A stretch of DNA of 64,000 nucleotides. It comes from Flavobacteriales bacterium (GTDB lineage: Bacteria; Bacteroidota; Bacteroidia; Flavobacteriales_C; GCA-002722245). Below are positions 45,717 to 54,389 of the stretch, in pieces. The position numbers were made by a program, and so were the translations under genes. Position 1 is the first letter of the stretch, and each line of letters starts with the position of its first letter. The notes under the pieces were generated by a model. That model saw only the letters and a program-made list of their open reading frames with translations, did not search any database and was not told where the DNA came from. Location of the stretch: NCBI GenBank assembly GCA_023251075.1, contig JAHEZM010000010.1, positions 47,563 to 111,562 on the forward strand. The letters run 5' to 3'.

Positions 45717-47549
45717 TTAATTTTCCCACATTATAGATAAATTCAATAAAATATAGAAAGAATTCAACCCAGATGAAGGTGAATTTGCAATAAGTTTATT
45801 TGAATCATCTCTCCATTGCTTAGAGCTTAGATCTAAATCGTAGCCACATTTAACACCAATACTAAGGTATTTAAACTGTACTCTATTGTCAAATTGAACT
45901 CTACCTCCAATCAAATTATTGTATAATACTTCCTGATGGAGTTGATTAAACACGCCAATGCTTTGCGAGTAAAAAAACTCTCGCAACTGAAGGTGACCAA
46001 ACATAAATCCACCCGATAATACAGAAGAAAAGTATTTGGTATTCACTATTGAACATCCCACCACCACCCCTGCTGTATAACCGCTCAATCTATATTTATC
46101 GCTATTTGGTAGAATAAACGATTGCTGAGCTATGTAGTTGTAAAACATTCCAGCACTAAAAACTTGGTCGTTTTGCGTAAGCGCTAAACTGTAAAGAGAA
46201 ACCATTTCAGAAAATCCGCCCTTTCCTAATGAATTGCTAATTGCACCATTCAATCTTGAAATACTTAATTTTTCATAGCCATACGAAATATCAAAATGAC
46301 AAAATGAAGCTTCCCTGTACTTATTATATTTTTTATATAAAAATTCTATTTGATTTTCTTTCTCATTGTTATTAATAATAACATAATGAAAGCTCTGAAT
46401 CATATCATTAACATTAGAACTATCAGAAAACACTTCAAACGCAGTGAAATCGTTACCTAAACTAATATTAATACAATTCTGCAAAAAAGCAGAAAATCCT
46501 GCATCACTGTTTTGCTCCCCGCTATTTGGATAAAATATTCCAACACTCATCACAGAATTTTTAAAGATGGTATCGGCAGAATTATTCAAACGATGAATCA
46601 ATGATTCAAAATATGAAGGAGAATACCCCTCATGAACGTGATTTAAATTAACATGCAACCTTCCAAAAGAACCAAAAATTTTTGCATCAGGATTTTCAAC
46701 AAAAAATTGTTTTAAATTATCGTACATGTTTTGCTCTCTAACGATCCACCCCTGATAGGCATTAGCATTCTGATACTTGTCCCATTCATTGTCGAGCGCA
46801 AGTCCTTTCAATATCTTCTTGAATCTGTCAAAATTATCACCTAAATAGTTCTTATACTCAACTTCTTTAGCATTAAAGTCCTTATTGATTACATCAAGAG
46901 TCGCTTTCAAAGAAATTGCCTGATAAAATTTATCCGCCTCATGTCTCGAAAACTTATGCTTATTTGCATAAACTTTCACAAAATAGTCATCCACTTCAAA
47001 CATGAGGGCTTGTAAACTCTTTACATTTAGCTCCAAACTTTTAGGAATCTCTTTACCAGTTGGCAACAAATAATTCAAGTACTTAACTACAGCACCACCT
47101 TCATCTTCTTTATCTATACCAATGACATTAATTTTTTGTCCAACTGGCAATATAGCATTGAAATTTCTAAGTTGAATATAAAAATCTCTCGTATTTAAAT
47201 TGGTATATTTTTTAAACGAATCAAAGTAAACAGAATCCCCCTTTTGAATATATGTATCGACCAACCACCCCACGCTCGGACCGTACTCTAAAACCAATGT
47301 CCTCACCCCTACTTCAGAATATAAATATTTAAAAAACTGCAATTGCAGCTTAATATTCGATTTTAAAAACTCGTGATTCTCACCCAAAAAGAATATTTTT
47401 TTTTGATGAGCCAATGAATCAAAAAAATGAAAGGAAGATAAATCACTAGTATCTACATTTAAACCGGCAGCCTTAGGAAAAATACTTTGCGCCTGAGAAG
47501 AAAGCGCAAAAAACAAAAAAGACAATAATAGTTTGAATAACACTTTCAT
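45717..47549 (-). CDS. Erythromycin esterase-like protein with a beta-rich C-terminal region
   Basis: 610 residues. Signal peptide (~1-20). Residues ~30-400 resemble the erythromycin esterase/Tiki-like fold: FFLGENHEFLKSN (active-site Glu-x-His), VRTLVLEYGP, INVIGIDKEDEGG, GSFGRLHVNLNHVH. The C-terminal ~200 residues are rich in alternating strands and glycine (GYTAGVVVGCSIV, VLSGGFMFGHLQL, FYILLNLSIMWEN) and could be a small outer-membrane barrel. A fusion of this type is unusual. Known members hydrolyse macrolides, but secreted Bacteroidota versions need not; substrate unknown. Single gene. Confidence 0.65.
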   Translation of the reverse strand: MKVLFKLLLSFLFFALSSQAQSIFPKAAGLNVDTSDLSSFHFFDSLAHQKKIFFLGENHEFLKSNIKLQLQFFKYLYSEVGVRTLVLEYGPSVGWLVDTYIQKGDSVYFDSFKKYTNLNTRDFYIQLRNFNAILPVGQKINVIGIDKEDEGGAVVKYLNYLLPTGKEIPKSLELNVKSLQALMFEVDDYFVKVYANKHKFSRHEADKFYQAISLKATLDVINKDFNAKEVEYKNYLGDNFDRFKKILKGLALDNEWDKYQNANAYQGWIVREQNMYDNLKQFFVENPDAKIFGSFGRLHVNLNHVHEGYSPSYFESLIHRLNNSADTIFKNSVMSVGIFYPNSGEQNSDAGFSAFLQNCINISLGNDFTAFEVFSDSSNVNDMIQSFHYVIINNNEKENQIEFLYKKYNKYREASFCHFDISYGYEKLSISRLNGAISNSLGKGGFSEMVSLYSLALTQNDQVFSAGMFYNYIAQQSFILPNSDKYRLSGYTAGVVVGCSIVNTKYFSSVLSGGFMFGHLQLREFFYSQSIGVFNQLHQEVLYNNLIGGRVQFDNRVQFKYLSIGVKCGYDLDLSSKQWRDDSNKLIANSPSSGLNSFYILLNLSIMWEN

Positions 47550-47609
47550 GTGACGTGATTTGATCCAAAATAACTGAGAAAAACCTAATAGTTACACGAT
47601 AGAAGAAAA

Positions 47610-48122
47610 TTACTCCAAATAAATAGCTTCTTTCCCCTTTTCCATACTCACACGAATATGCTCCTGAAGAGTAGTGGAAATCGACATGCCCACATAATCC
47701 GCTTTAATAGGGTAACGTGTATGATCTCTATCTACCAACACCACTACCTGAATTCTTTTTAAGGGTTTATTTAAAAAATGATTCACTGCATAAATCACTG
47801 TTTTGCCCGAATTAATCACATCATCCACCACCAATACTACTTTATTCGCATATTGCTCGGCCGTAACACCTTCCAGTTTTATCTCGCGCGCCAATGGTTC
47901 ATCTTTATCCATTACAATTTTCGCTAGTATCACTTTCACTTTAGAAATAGCTTCTAATTCTTTGGCAATACGTTGCGCTACCACATAACCATAGCCTTCA
48001 ATACCCGCCATTACAATTTCTTTTTCTTCAAAAACATTTTCATGAATCTGATGAATCAAACGGTTTATTTTTTGTAAAACCTTCTCTTTACTGAGTACAA
48101 TTGTATTGTTTTTTGTTGGCAT
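47610..48122 (-). CDS. Phosphoribosyltransferase family protein (PyrR-like)
   Basis: 170 residues, type I PRTase fold. PRPP-binding motif VVLVVDDVINSGKTV (~95-109) is intact, and GIEGYGYVVAQRIAKEL and VVLVDRDHTRYPIKADYVG match the PyrR-like group. PyrR binds pyr mRNA or has uracil PRTase activity; no pyrimidine genes are nearby, so I call only the family. It begins 4 bp after the inward-rectifier channel gene and probably shares its transcript. Confidence 0.82.
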   Translation of the reverse strand: MPTKNNTIVLSKEKVLQKINRLIHQIHENVFEEKEIVMAGIEGYGYVVAQRIAKELEAISKVKVILAKIVMDKDEPLAREIKLEGVTAEQYANKVVLVVDDVINSGKTVIYAVNHFLNKPLKRIQVVVLVDRDHTRYPIKADYVGMSISTTLQEHIRVSMEKGKEAIYLE

Positions 48123-48126
48123 AATT

Positions 48127-49080
48127 TTACGCGTTAACGAGTGGTGAATTTAATGAAACTTCCTCATATCTGTCTATATTATCGATATCCAATTGTACCA
48201 TCCCCTCTCCCGTATCCTTAATGATGCTGATAAACTTAGCGCCATAAACAAATTCATCAGCCCGATACGATCTTTTGTCGTATACAATTTGAGAAAATGA
48301 TTCGTCAAAAGCTTTAATTAAAATAATAATTTCGGTGTCCGTAGACAATAATTGCTGCATATTTTTACCATACAACGGACTCTCTTCATCGATAGGATGC
48401 ACTATAGTCCAACTCAAAGGCATTAAATTAATCGATTTACGCTCTAAGTTCAAGCCATCATACTCTCTTTTATTGGTTTCTTTATTCAACCATGTTATGG
48501 TTACCCTTACTTCCAATTCAATCAAATGATTGTTACGAAGATTAACTATCCTGAACATTAGCCCACTTCCCTCCTGATAAGGAGCAATCAATGCGTTTTT
48601 ACTATAGCGAATACGGGTACCCGGTCGGGCAAAACGCCCATAAAGCACGCCTGTAGCCAAAGCAAATCCTAATACTCCAATAAATGCCTCCACAGAGGCT
48701 ATTATTTTAGCATGATCACCTATGGGTGCAAAATATCCAAACCCTACTGTAGTTAATGTTTGAGAAGAAAAATAAAAAGCATCCCAAAAATTACTCCACC
48801 CATTTCCTTTTACAATAGATGTAATTTGATCAACTCCACAGAACATATAAACGCTGGCAAAAAACAAATTCGTTAGCACAAAAACCGCCGTAATGAGAAA
48901 AATAAAACGCCCCCAACTTATAGTAATGAGCGTATGATACATATCGCTAATGGAGATATAAGGGACACCGCTTCTTTTAACGTTAAAAGAGCCATCACTA
49001 TTGATTAAGCGAGAACCTTTATTATAAGATTTCTCACCAAACCCAATATCATTCTGATTATTCTTTCTATAAAATTTCAC
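48127..49080 (-). CDS. Inward-rectifier potassium channel (KirBac-like)
   Basis: 317 residues. Two transmembrane helices (~57-80 and ~124-148) flank a pore loop with selectivity filter TVGFG (111-115). The cytoplasmic C-terminal domain (~150-310) has the Kir Ig-like fold (GLMFRIVNLRNNHL, ARPGTRIRYS). It conducts K+ across the inner membrane. Start is GTG at 49080; the conserved N-terminal block GFGEKSYNKGSRLINSDGS supports this start and no ATG is suitable. Follows aroK by 19 bp on the same strand. Confidence 0.88.
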   Translation of the reverse strand: MKFYRKNNQNDIGFGEKSYNKGSRLINSDGSFNVKRSGVPYISISDMYHTLITISWGRFIFLITAVFVLTNLFFASVYMFCGVDQITSIVKGNGWSNFWDAFYFSSQTLTTVGFGYFAPIGDHAKIIASVEAFIGVLGFALATGVLYGRFARPGTRIRYSKNALIAPYQEGSGLMFRIVNLRNNHLIELEVRVTITWLNKETNKREYDGLNLERKSINLMPLSWTIVHPIDEESPLYGKNMQQLLSTDTEIIILIKAFDESFSQIVYDKRSYRADEFVYGAKFISIIKDTGEGMVQLDIDNIDRYEEVSLNSPLVNA

Positions 49081-49099
49081 GCGCTTAAATTACAATTAT

Positions 49100-49621
49100 T
49101 TAGTGCCGATTACCAGTCAATAGCCTTTCCAATTCTGAAACATCTCTGTTTACAGAGCCCAGCGATGAAAATACTAATTTTGCCTGCTCATAAAAAGGAG
49201 AGCGTGAAGCTAACTTTTCGCTAATCTGCAGTCGAAGTTCCTCATTGCTTAAATTAGCCAACAAAGGCCTGTCGGCAGTAGCATTTTTTAATCGACCCAC
49301 TAGTATTTCAGGATCCAACTTAAGGTAGATAGAATAGGCCTGTTGATTGATTAACAGTATATTTTGATGAAAGCATGGAGCTCCTCCACCTGTAGAAACT
49401 AAAACACCATCCATACTTAACAATTCAACTAAAACATTGTGCTCAATTTCTCGAAAATATTCTTCTCCATTTTTAGCAAACATATCGGAAATACTAAGTT
49501 TTTCCTTTTCCTCAATATATTGATCCATATCAATAAAAGTAAGATTTAGCCTTTTAGCCAGTTTTTTACCGATGGTGGTTTTACCCGACCCCATAAAACC
49601 TATCAAGAATATATTTTTCAT
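49100..49621 (-). CDS. aroK: Shikimate kinase
   Basis: 173 residues. Walker A GFMGSGKTT (8-16), shikimate-binding DMDQ and FREIEH, GGGAPC (~78-83), and RPLL lid arginine. Phosphorylates shikimate with ATP. An exact TAAATTTG promoter (49657-49650) lies 28 nt upstream, with a 6-bp hairpin at the very 5' end of the leader. Probably the first gene of aroK-Kir-PRTase. Confidence 0.94.
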   Translation of the reverse strand: MKNIFLIGFMGSGKTTIGKKLAKRLNLTFIDMDQYIEEKEKLSISDMFAKNGEEYFREIEHNVLVELLSMDGVLVSTGGGAPCFHQNILLINQQAYSIYLKLDPEILVGRLKNATADRPLLANLSNEELRLQISEKLASRSPFYEQAKLVFSSLGSVNRDVSELERLLTGNRH

Positions 49622-49626
49622 TTTAT

Positions 49627-49682
49627 TTCCCTGTAATACAAGGGAATGACAAATTTAGTTGTAAATCTTTTTATTTTACCAA
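49627..49682 (-). promoter_or_regulatory. aroK promoter and leader hairpin
   Basis: Exact TAAATTTG (49657-49650) with TTG 22 bp upstream (49682-49680). The predicted leader starts with hairpin TTCCCT/AGGGAA (49646-49641 with 49632-49627). Confidence 0.65.
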
Positions 49683-49691
49683 TAATGCCAT

Positions 49692-49699
49692 TATATTTG
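49692..49699 (+). promoter_or_regulatory. -7 promoter element TATATTTG of tRNA-Lys
   Basis: Exact TAnnTTTG, 20 bp before the tRNA 5' end. It lies next to the divergent aroK promoter. Confidence 0.7.
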
Positions 49700-49719
49700 C
49701 AACCGCTTTTACGATTTAT

Positions 49720-49792
49720 GATTTCGTAGCTCAGCTGGTAGAGCATCTCACTTTTAATGAGGGGGTCCTGGGTTCAAATCCCAGCGAAATCA
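49720..49792 (+). tRNA. tRNA-Lys (UUU anticodon)
   Basis: 73 nt. The acceptor stem GATTTCG/CGAAATC (49720-49726 with 49785-49791), D arm GCTC/GAGC, anticodon loop CTTTTAA in a 5-bp stem, and T arm with TTCAAAT all fold as a cloverleaf; discriminator A, and CCA not encoded. Wobble U34 is a substrate of MnmA, encoded at 18601. Followed by an intrinsic terminator. Confidence 0.97.
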
Positions 49793-49794
49793 CG

Positions 49795-49829
49795 AAAACC
49801 TGTTAGTCTTTTTGATTAACAGGTTTTTT
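49795..49829 (+). terminator. Intrinsic terminator of tRNA-Lys
   Basis: Stem AAAACCTGTTA (49795-49805) with TAACAGGTTTT (49817-49827), extended by three inner pairs, then a T run. It begins 2 nt after the tRNA. Confidence 0.88.
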
Positions 49830-49853
49830 AATTTACTAGAAAAAGTTAAAAAA

Positions 49854-50234
49854 TCAATGTACTCTCTTAAACACCATCGGACCAACATTTCCTTTGTTAT
49901 CCTTATAAGTGCCTCTTAAAGTTTTACCATCGACATCTAAAGTAAGTTGATGTACACCGCTGGTGGCCCAGCCAGAAATTTCTTTGGTTACTTTAACTTT
50001 GTATTTAATAGTTCTATTTTTTAAAGCTCCGGTACCAAATTCCATAAATGGTTGTCCGTTAAATTCTAAGTAGTGACTAAAAGTAATTTTATTTCCTACC
50101 TGAGTAATGATCGCATTGCAATTGGAAAAAGAAGCGCCTGATGAATCACGCCACACTCCATTCAAATTAATTGTATCTTGAGCATTCGCTGCCAATGAAA
50201 TGACAGAAAAAAGGATAAATAAATTTTTAAGCAT
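49854..50234 (-). CDS. Exported hypothetical protein (126 aa)
   Basis: A signal peptide (~1-18, AANAQ) is followed by a small all-beta domain (~20-126) with NLNGVWRDSSG, IITQVGNKITF and GKTLRGTYKDNKGN, reminiscent of lipocalin-like or DUF2147-type folds in which a protein 'variant' of GxW opens the barrel. No enzyme motif. It lies downstream of the tRNA on the opposite strand and divergent from the Nudix gene. Function unknown. Confidence 0.72.
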   Translation of the reverse strand: MLKNLFILFSVISLAANAQDTINLNGVWRDSSGASFSNCNAIITQVGNKITFSHYLEFNGQPFMEFGTGALKNRTIKYKVKVTKEISGWATSGVHQLTLDVDGKTLRGTYKDNKGNVGPMVFKRVH

Positions 50235-50260
50235 AATTTTAATGTTTGTTCGAAGATAAA

Positions 50261-50902
50261 ATGTTTTTAGAATTTACCACACAATTAAGCAAAGCCCTTT
50301 CTAAATCGCTTCCAGGAAATGAAGCGCAAATAAAAATGGCACCTTACAGAGATTTAGTGGAAGAGAAATATAAAAACATCAACAAGGAGCCAAAAAAAGC
50401 GGCTGTATTGATTTTAATTTATCCGAAAAACAATCAAGCTCATTTGGTTCTAATGAAACGATCAAACTATGAGGGACACCATAGTGCACAGATCAGTTTT
50501 CCTGGAGGTAAAAAAGAAGAACGCGACGAATCCTTTATTCACACAGCTTTACGTGAAGCCAATGAAGAAGTGGGTGTTGTAAAAGAATCAGTAAAAATTA
50601 TTGGGGAGTTAAGTGATTTGTATATTCCTCCCAGCAATTTTAAAGTTTATCCTTTTGTTGGAATTACTGAAATTGCACCTCAATTTATTGTAGATAAAAA
50701 AGAAGTAGAGAGTATTATTGAATTATCTATTGATGATTTAATGCGCAATGATATTTTAAAAAGTAAAACGATGAATTTAGCAGCTGGATTCACTTTCAAC
50801 ACTCCGTACTTCGATATTCAGAATCATGTAGTTTGGGGAGCTACAGCAATGATGCTTTTTGAATTGAGGGAAATTATTGGAACATTCAGGCAACAACCTT
50901 AA
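50261..50902 (+). CDS. CoA pyrophosphatase-like Nudix hydrolase
   Basis: 213 residues from ATG 50261; the open frame reaches a TTG at 50246, but the ATG gives the better N-terminus. The Nudix box is intact in FPGGKKEERDESF and ALREANEEVGV, preceded by MKRSNYEGHHSAQISFPGG, the NudL/CoAse signature region. The family hydrolyses CoA and related dinucleoside or pyrophosphate compounds. Convergent with the CvfB-like gene (12 bp). Substrate not proven. Confidence 0.88.
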   Translation: MFLEFTTQLSKALSKSLPGNEAQIKMAPYRDLVEEKYKNINKEPKKAAVLILIYPKNNQAHLVLMKRSNYEGHHSAQISFPGGKKEERDESFIHTALREANEEVGVVKESVKIIGELSDLYIPPSNFKVYPFVGITEIAPQFIVDKKEVESIIELSIDDLMRNDILKSKTMNLAAGFTFNTPYFDIQNHVVWGATAMMLFELREIIGTFRQQP

Positions 50903-50914
50903 ATCAAGAGAGCG

Positions 50915-51754
50915 TCATTTTTTCTCCACCCATCTTATCCCTTCTTCTTCAATATCAATGACTCTTTGTTTGTATAAATTCCCTACTGCCTTTTTGAAAG
51001 TCTTTTTACTTTCTCCAAACATTTGATAGATCACTTCAGGATTTGACTTGTCAGTAACACGCAAAAATCCTCCATTTTCTTTTAGCTTATCAACAATTCT
51101 TCCACTTAAATCTTTAGCTTGAGCGATGCCTTGTTTTTGAAGTGATAAATCAATTTTTTCGTCTTCGCGAATTTTCTTCACATAGCCCTTCATTTTATCG
51201 CCAATATTCAAAGTTTTAAAAACTTCGTTCTTATACAAAACCCCTGTATGTGTATTATTCACGATGGCCTTATAACCTAATTCTGTTTTTCCAAAAATGA
51301 GCAAATCTACTTCCTCTCCCACTTCTAAATCGATAGCATATGAATCTAAAAACTTCTCCACCTTGGCAGAACCAACCAATCTTTTACTCACCTTATCCAA
51401 ATAAACAAACACCACAATCGATTGCCCTTCTTCCAAATTCTCACGTTGTTCGGCAAAAGGCACCAATAAATCTTTAAGTACACCCCAATCGCAGAAAGCC
51501 CCCGTTTCATTTACTTCTACCACTTTTAGTCCTGCAAACTCATCTACCTGTACCAATGGTTTTTCAGTAGTAGCAACCAATCTGTCTTCAGAATCAAGGT
51601 AAATAAAAGCATCAACCTCATCTCCCACCACCGCACCTGTAGGTATATATTTTTTGGGCATTAATATTTCTCCCTCTTCACCTGCATCGAGGTACACACC
51701 AAAATCCACCTCCCGGTTGATTTTTAATTTATTGTATTTTCCAATTTGAGCCAT
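50915..51754 (-). CDS. S1-domain RNA-binding protein, CvfB-like
   Basis: 279 residues. The N-terminal S1-like domains (~1-140: LKINREVDFGVYLD, GEEGEILMPKKYIP, VVEVNETGAFCDWG, DLLVPFAEQ), a third S1 domain (~145-210: GVLYKNEVFKTLNIGDKMKGYVKKI) and a C-terminal winged-helix (~220-279) match CvfB/YitL, a regulator of virulence and exoprotein genes in Gram-positives; in Bacteroidota the role is untested. Starts 1 bp after the acyl-CoA reductase stop, so the two are co-transcribed. Confidence 0.86.
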   Translation of the reverse strand: MAQIGKYNKLKINREVDFGVYLDAGEEGEILMPKKYIPTGAVVGDEVDAFIYLDSEDRLVATTEKPLVQVDEFAGLKVVEVNETGAFCDWGVLKDLLVPFAEQRENLEEGQSIVVFVYLDKVSKRLVGSAKVEKFLDSYAIDLEVGEEVDLLIFGKTELGYKAIVNNTHTGVLYKNEVFKTLNIGDKMKGYVKKIREDEKIDLSLQKQGIAQAKDLSGRIVDKLKENGGFLRVTDKSNPEVIYQMFGESKKTFKKAVGNLYKQRVIDIEEEGIRWVEKK

Positions 51755-51755
51755 G

Positions 51756-52805
51756 CTATAAAGAAAGTAAAAATTTCATTGTATCTACACCGTCAGCAAA
51801 ATCATTTAATTCAGGAAACTGGGCTTTTCCGAAATGAAGAGCTTGAGGATAATTTCCTACCACACATTGAATTTTATCTTGATATTCTGTAATAAAATCA
51901 GCAATCACCTTTGAGTTTTCATATTGCTCATAATGCAAAACGGCAATAGAAGAAAAAGGAGATGTATTTTCTTTCATAAAGAAAAATCCGGCATCAATAA
52001 AGGGATCTTTATTAAGTAACATTACTGCCTTCTGGTATTCTAAATTGTTTTGGTATTTATTATTTTCCAAATAAGGCAATTGAACAATGAAAGTTTCAAT
52101 CAATGTTTTAAATTGATATCCTTTAGGTACAAATATTTTCGATACATTTCTACATCCTAATCCATAATACAAAAAGATATCCTTCGAAAATTCTTTCAAT
52201 TGCTCCTCTGTTTCTTGTCCGTTCAGCACCGCAATTGAAAATCTGTTTTTTCTGAAAACATGCGGAAACTTACCAAAATAATATTCAAAATATCTTGTAG
52301 AATTGTCGTTACCTGTGGCAATCACCACTTCGAAATTTTTAGAAGGTCGCTCAATAAATTCAATTTTATCACTAAAAGATGGATCTATAGCAATAAGCAT
52401 TTCACACAAAGCCGGAAGCAATTTATTATCATCAGAAGACAATTTCACCAAAGCTTTATTTCCACTTAATAAAACGCAAAACAAATCATGAAATCCAACC
52501 ATTGGAATATTACCCGCCATCACAATCAACACCGTTTTACCAACACCTTCTTTCATTTTATTACGGTAAGGCCGAACAAATTTCTCTAATTCAACTTTAC
52601 TCAAAAACTGAAGAATCCCTTTACATGAAAGCACTACGCTTTCTTTAGAAAACCAACCATTATAACTTTTGGCAATATTGATAGTGGCTTCAAATTTTTC
52701 TTCTGGCAGCGACAAGGCAACCAACTCTCCCTCCATTTTTTTTAACACTTTATGCAAGGAATTACCCCAAACAGAAAATGCAGATATTCTTTGATCTAAA
52801 TTCAT
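51756..52805 (-). CDS. LuxC-like acyl-CoA reductase
   Basis: 349 residues from ATG 52805 (MNLDQRISAFSVWG). Typical LuxC-domain segments: VLIVMAGNIPMVGFHDLFCVLLSGNKALVKLSS, FVEVVIATG-type nucleotide site, and GLGCRNVSKIFVPKG with the catalytic cysteine. LuxC reduces fatty acyl-CoA to aldehyde with NADPH; without lux partners, the product may be a fatty alcohol or wax precursor. The longer frame to 52838 is ruled out by an exact promoter TAGTTTTG at 52819-52812. Divergent from a 4Fe-4S ferredoxin gene, a pairing I recall from other Flavobacteriia. Confidence 0.82.
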   Translation of the reverse strand: MNLDQRISAFSVWGNSLHKVLKKMEGELVALSLPEEKFEATINIAKSYNGWFSKESVVLSCKGILQFLSKVELEKFVRPYRNKMKEGVGKTVLIVMAGNIPMVGFHDLFCVLLSGNKALVKLSSDDNKLLPALCEMLIAIDPSFSDKIEFIERPSKNFEVVIATGNDNSTRYFEYYFGKFPHVFRKNRFSIAVLNGQETEEQLKEFSKDIFLYYGLGCRNVSKIFVPKGYQFKTLIETFIVQLPYLENNKYQNNLEYQKAVMLLNKDPFIDAGFFFMKENTSPFSSIAVLHYEQYENSKVIADFITEYQDKIQCVVGNYPQALHFGKAQFPELNDFADGVDTMKFLLSL

Positions 52806-52811
52806 ATAATT

Positions 52812-52839
52812 CAAAACTATTTGTATTTTCGCACACAAA
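52812..52839 (-). promoter_or_regulatory. Promoter of the acyl-CoA reductase (-7 TAGTTTTG, -33 TTTG)
   Basis: Exact TAnnTTTG (52819-52812) and TTTG (52839-52836), 16 bp apart. Ends 6 nt before the ATG at 52805 and fixes that start. Confidence 0.75.
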
Positions 52840-52861
52840 TTAACACAATAATTGTTGACTC

Positions 52862-53209
52862 ATGGCTATAATGATCACAGAAGAATGCATTAACTGCGGC
52901 GCCTGCGAACCGGAATGTCCGAATAATGCAATTTACGAAGGAGGAGTTGAATGGAGATTATCCGACGGTACCTCTTTAAAAGGAAATGTTACTGCACCTG
53001 AAGGAACTACTTACGAAGCTGATGCTGCGCATGAACCAAAAGCTTCAGATGTTTACTATATTGTTAACGACAAATGCACCGAGTGCAAAGGATTTCATGA
53101 TGAACCGCAATGCGCATCTGTTTGTCCGGTTGACTGCTGTGTAGATGATCCTGCTCACAGAGAATCAGAAGAAGCTCTTTTATCTAAAAAAGCTTTCTTA
53201 CATCTATAA
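52862..53209 (+). CDS. 4Fe-4S dicluster ferredoxin (Allochromatium/YfhL type)
   Basis: 115 residues. First cluster motif Cys9-x2-Cys12-x2-Cys15-x3-Cys19-Pro; second Cys72-x2-Cys75-x8-Cys84-x3-Cys88-Pro, the long-spaced type, with a ~50-residue linker that is longer than usual. Low-potential electron carrier. Divergent from the acyl-CoA reductase gene, whose promoter region it shares. Followed by a strong terminator. Confidence 0.93.
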   Translation: MAIMITEECINCGACEPECPNNAIYEGGVEWRLSDGTSLKGNVTAPEGTTYEADAAHEPKASDVYYIVNDKCTECKGFHDEPQCASVCPVDCCVDDPAHRESEEALLSKKAFLHL

Positions 53210-53234
53210 AGAATCCTCTGTTGATAAAATACAC

Positions 53235-53264
53235 ACCCCGCTCCACAATACGAGCGGGGTTTTT
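53235..53264 (+). terminator. Intrinsic terminator after the ferredoxin gene
   Basis: 9-bp stem ACCCCGCTC/GAGCGGGGT (53235-53243 with 53252-53260), 8-nt loop and T run. Confidence 0.92.
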
Positions 53265-53292
53265 ACTTTATATTGCATAGCGGATTCTTACA

Positions 53293-54270
53293 ATGAAAAA
53301 CAAACTCACATATCTATTATTGTTTTTAGCTACTGCCATTCAGGCCGGCAATATTGCTGAAGCAGAAGATTCATTGCTGAGTATTTCCAAGAAAATGAGA
53401 ATTAGTGATATGGATGATGAAAGCAAATTTCATCTGAATGACGATTTTCAAAAGTATTTTCAAAAAACGCTGGAAGAAAGCGAATCCTTTAAATACAATT
53501 TTAAGAAGTTAGACTTAGTGAGTCAGCTCACCGCCCCCGATGGAAAATTCAAAATATTTACGTGGATGCTTACCAATTCCAACGGCATGAACATTTATTT
53601 TGGATTTACCCAATTCTACAATAAGAAAGCAAAGAGAACAATAGTTCACCGATTAAACGACAGTGAAAAAGGAGTGGATTTTTATAGTGAGTACAACGAC
53701 AGCACCTGGTATGGTATTTTGTATTACGATATTGTACCTATTAAAAAGAAAAGCGACACCTGTTATATTTTATTGGGGTGGGATGGCAATGATTGGCTAT
53801 CAAAAAAACGAATAGTTGAACCTATTTCCTTCAATTCACAAGGGAAACCCACCTTTGGTGCAGCAATATTTCAGGAGAACGAAGAGGTCCCAATGGTAAA
53901 GGTGAAAAGAAATGCACCTCCTATTAATACCAGTATTAAAAGAACAAAAGAAGAAAGAGCCAAACTCCGATTGGTTTTCGAACACTCAGCACAAACCTCC
54001 ATGTCGTTAAAATACAATACGCAATTAAAAATGATTGTATTTGATCATCTAATTCCTAGTGATGATAGATACAAAGGGATTTACGCATTCTACGCACCCG
54101 ATTTTAGCTACGATGCCTTACAGTACAAAAGCGGAAAGTGGTATTACAAAAAGAATGTTGATGCTAGAAATCCTAGAGAAAATAAGATAAAAATTGATGT
54201 TCCTTCTTTAAAAAAAGACAAGAATAAAAAACAGGAAGTAGATCCTGTTCCGGACAATAACCTATACTAA
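53293..54270 (+). CDS. Exported hypothetical protein (325 aa)
   Basis: Not recognised as a named family. Signal peptide (~1-18, AIQAG). A central beta-rich domain (~70-260) contains LTSQLTAPDGKF-like text (SQLTAPDGKFKIFTW), YFGFTQFYNKK, WYGILYYDIV, YILLGWDGNDW and MIVFDHLIPSDD; the C-terminus is Lys/Asp rich (KIDVPSLKKDKNKK). It is probably periplasmic or surface-associated. Stands alone after the ferredoxin terminator. Function unknown. Confidence 0.7.
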   Translation: MKNKLTYLLLFLATAIQAGNIAEAEDSLLSISKKMRISDMDDESKFHLNDDFQKYFQKTLEESESFKYNFKKLDLVSQLTAPDGKFKIFTWMLTNSNGMNIYFGFTQFYNKKAKRTIVHRLNDSEKGVDFYSEYNDSTWYGILYYDIVPIKKKSDTCYILLGWDGNDWLSKKRIVEPISFNSQGKPTFGAAIFQENEEVPMVKVKRNAPPINTSIKRTKEERAKLRLVFEHSAQTSMSLKYNTQLKMIVFDHLIPSDDRYKGIYAFYAPDFSYDALQYKSGKWYYKKNVDARNPRENKIKIDVPSLKKDKNKKQEVDPVPDNNLY

Positions 54271-54362
54271 TCATCTCTTCTCCTCTTTTAAGAATTATTG
54301 TTTTTTGCAAAATTAAAACACTCTTTATTAATAATGGATAAAAAACAACTTACTTAGCAGTA

Positions 54363-54370
54363 TACTTTTG
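54363..54370 (+). promoter_or_regulatory. -7 promoter element TACTTTTG of the 162-aa lipoprotein
   Basis: Exact TAnnTTTG ending 19 nt before the ATG at 54390. Confidence 0.65.
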
Positions 54371-54389
54371 GCTACACAAAACATAATCT

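Noticed and set aside
45717..47549. Antibiotic resistance gene (erythromycin esterase)
   Set aside because: Only fold-level similarity, with a long unrelated C-terminal region; resistance cannot be claimed.
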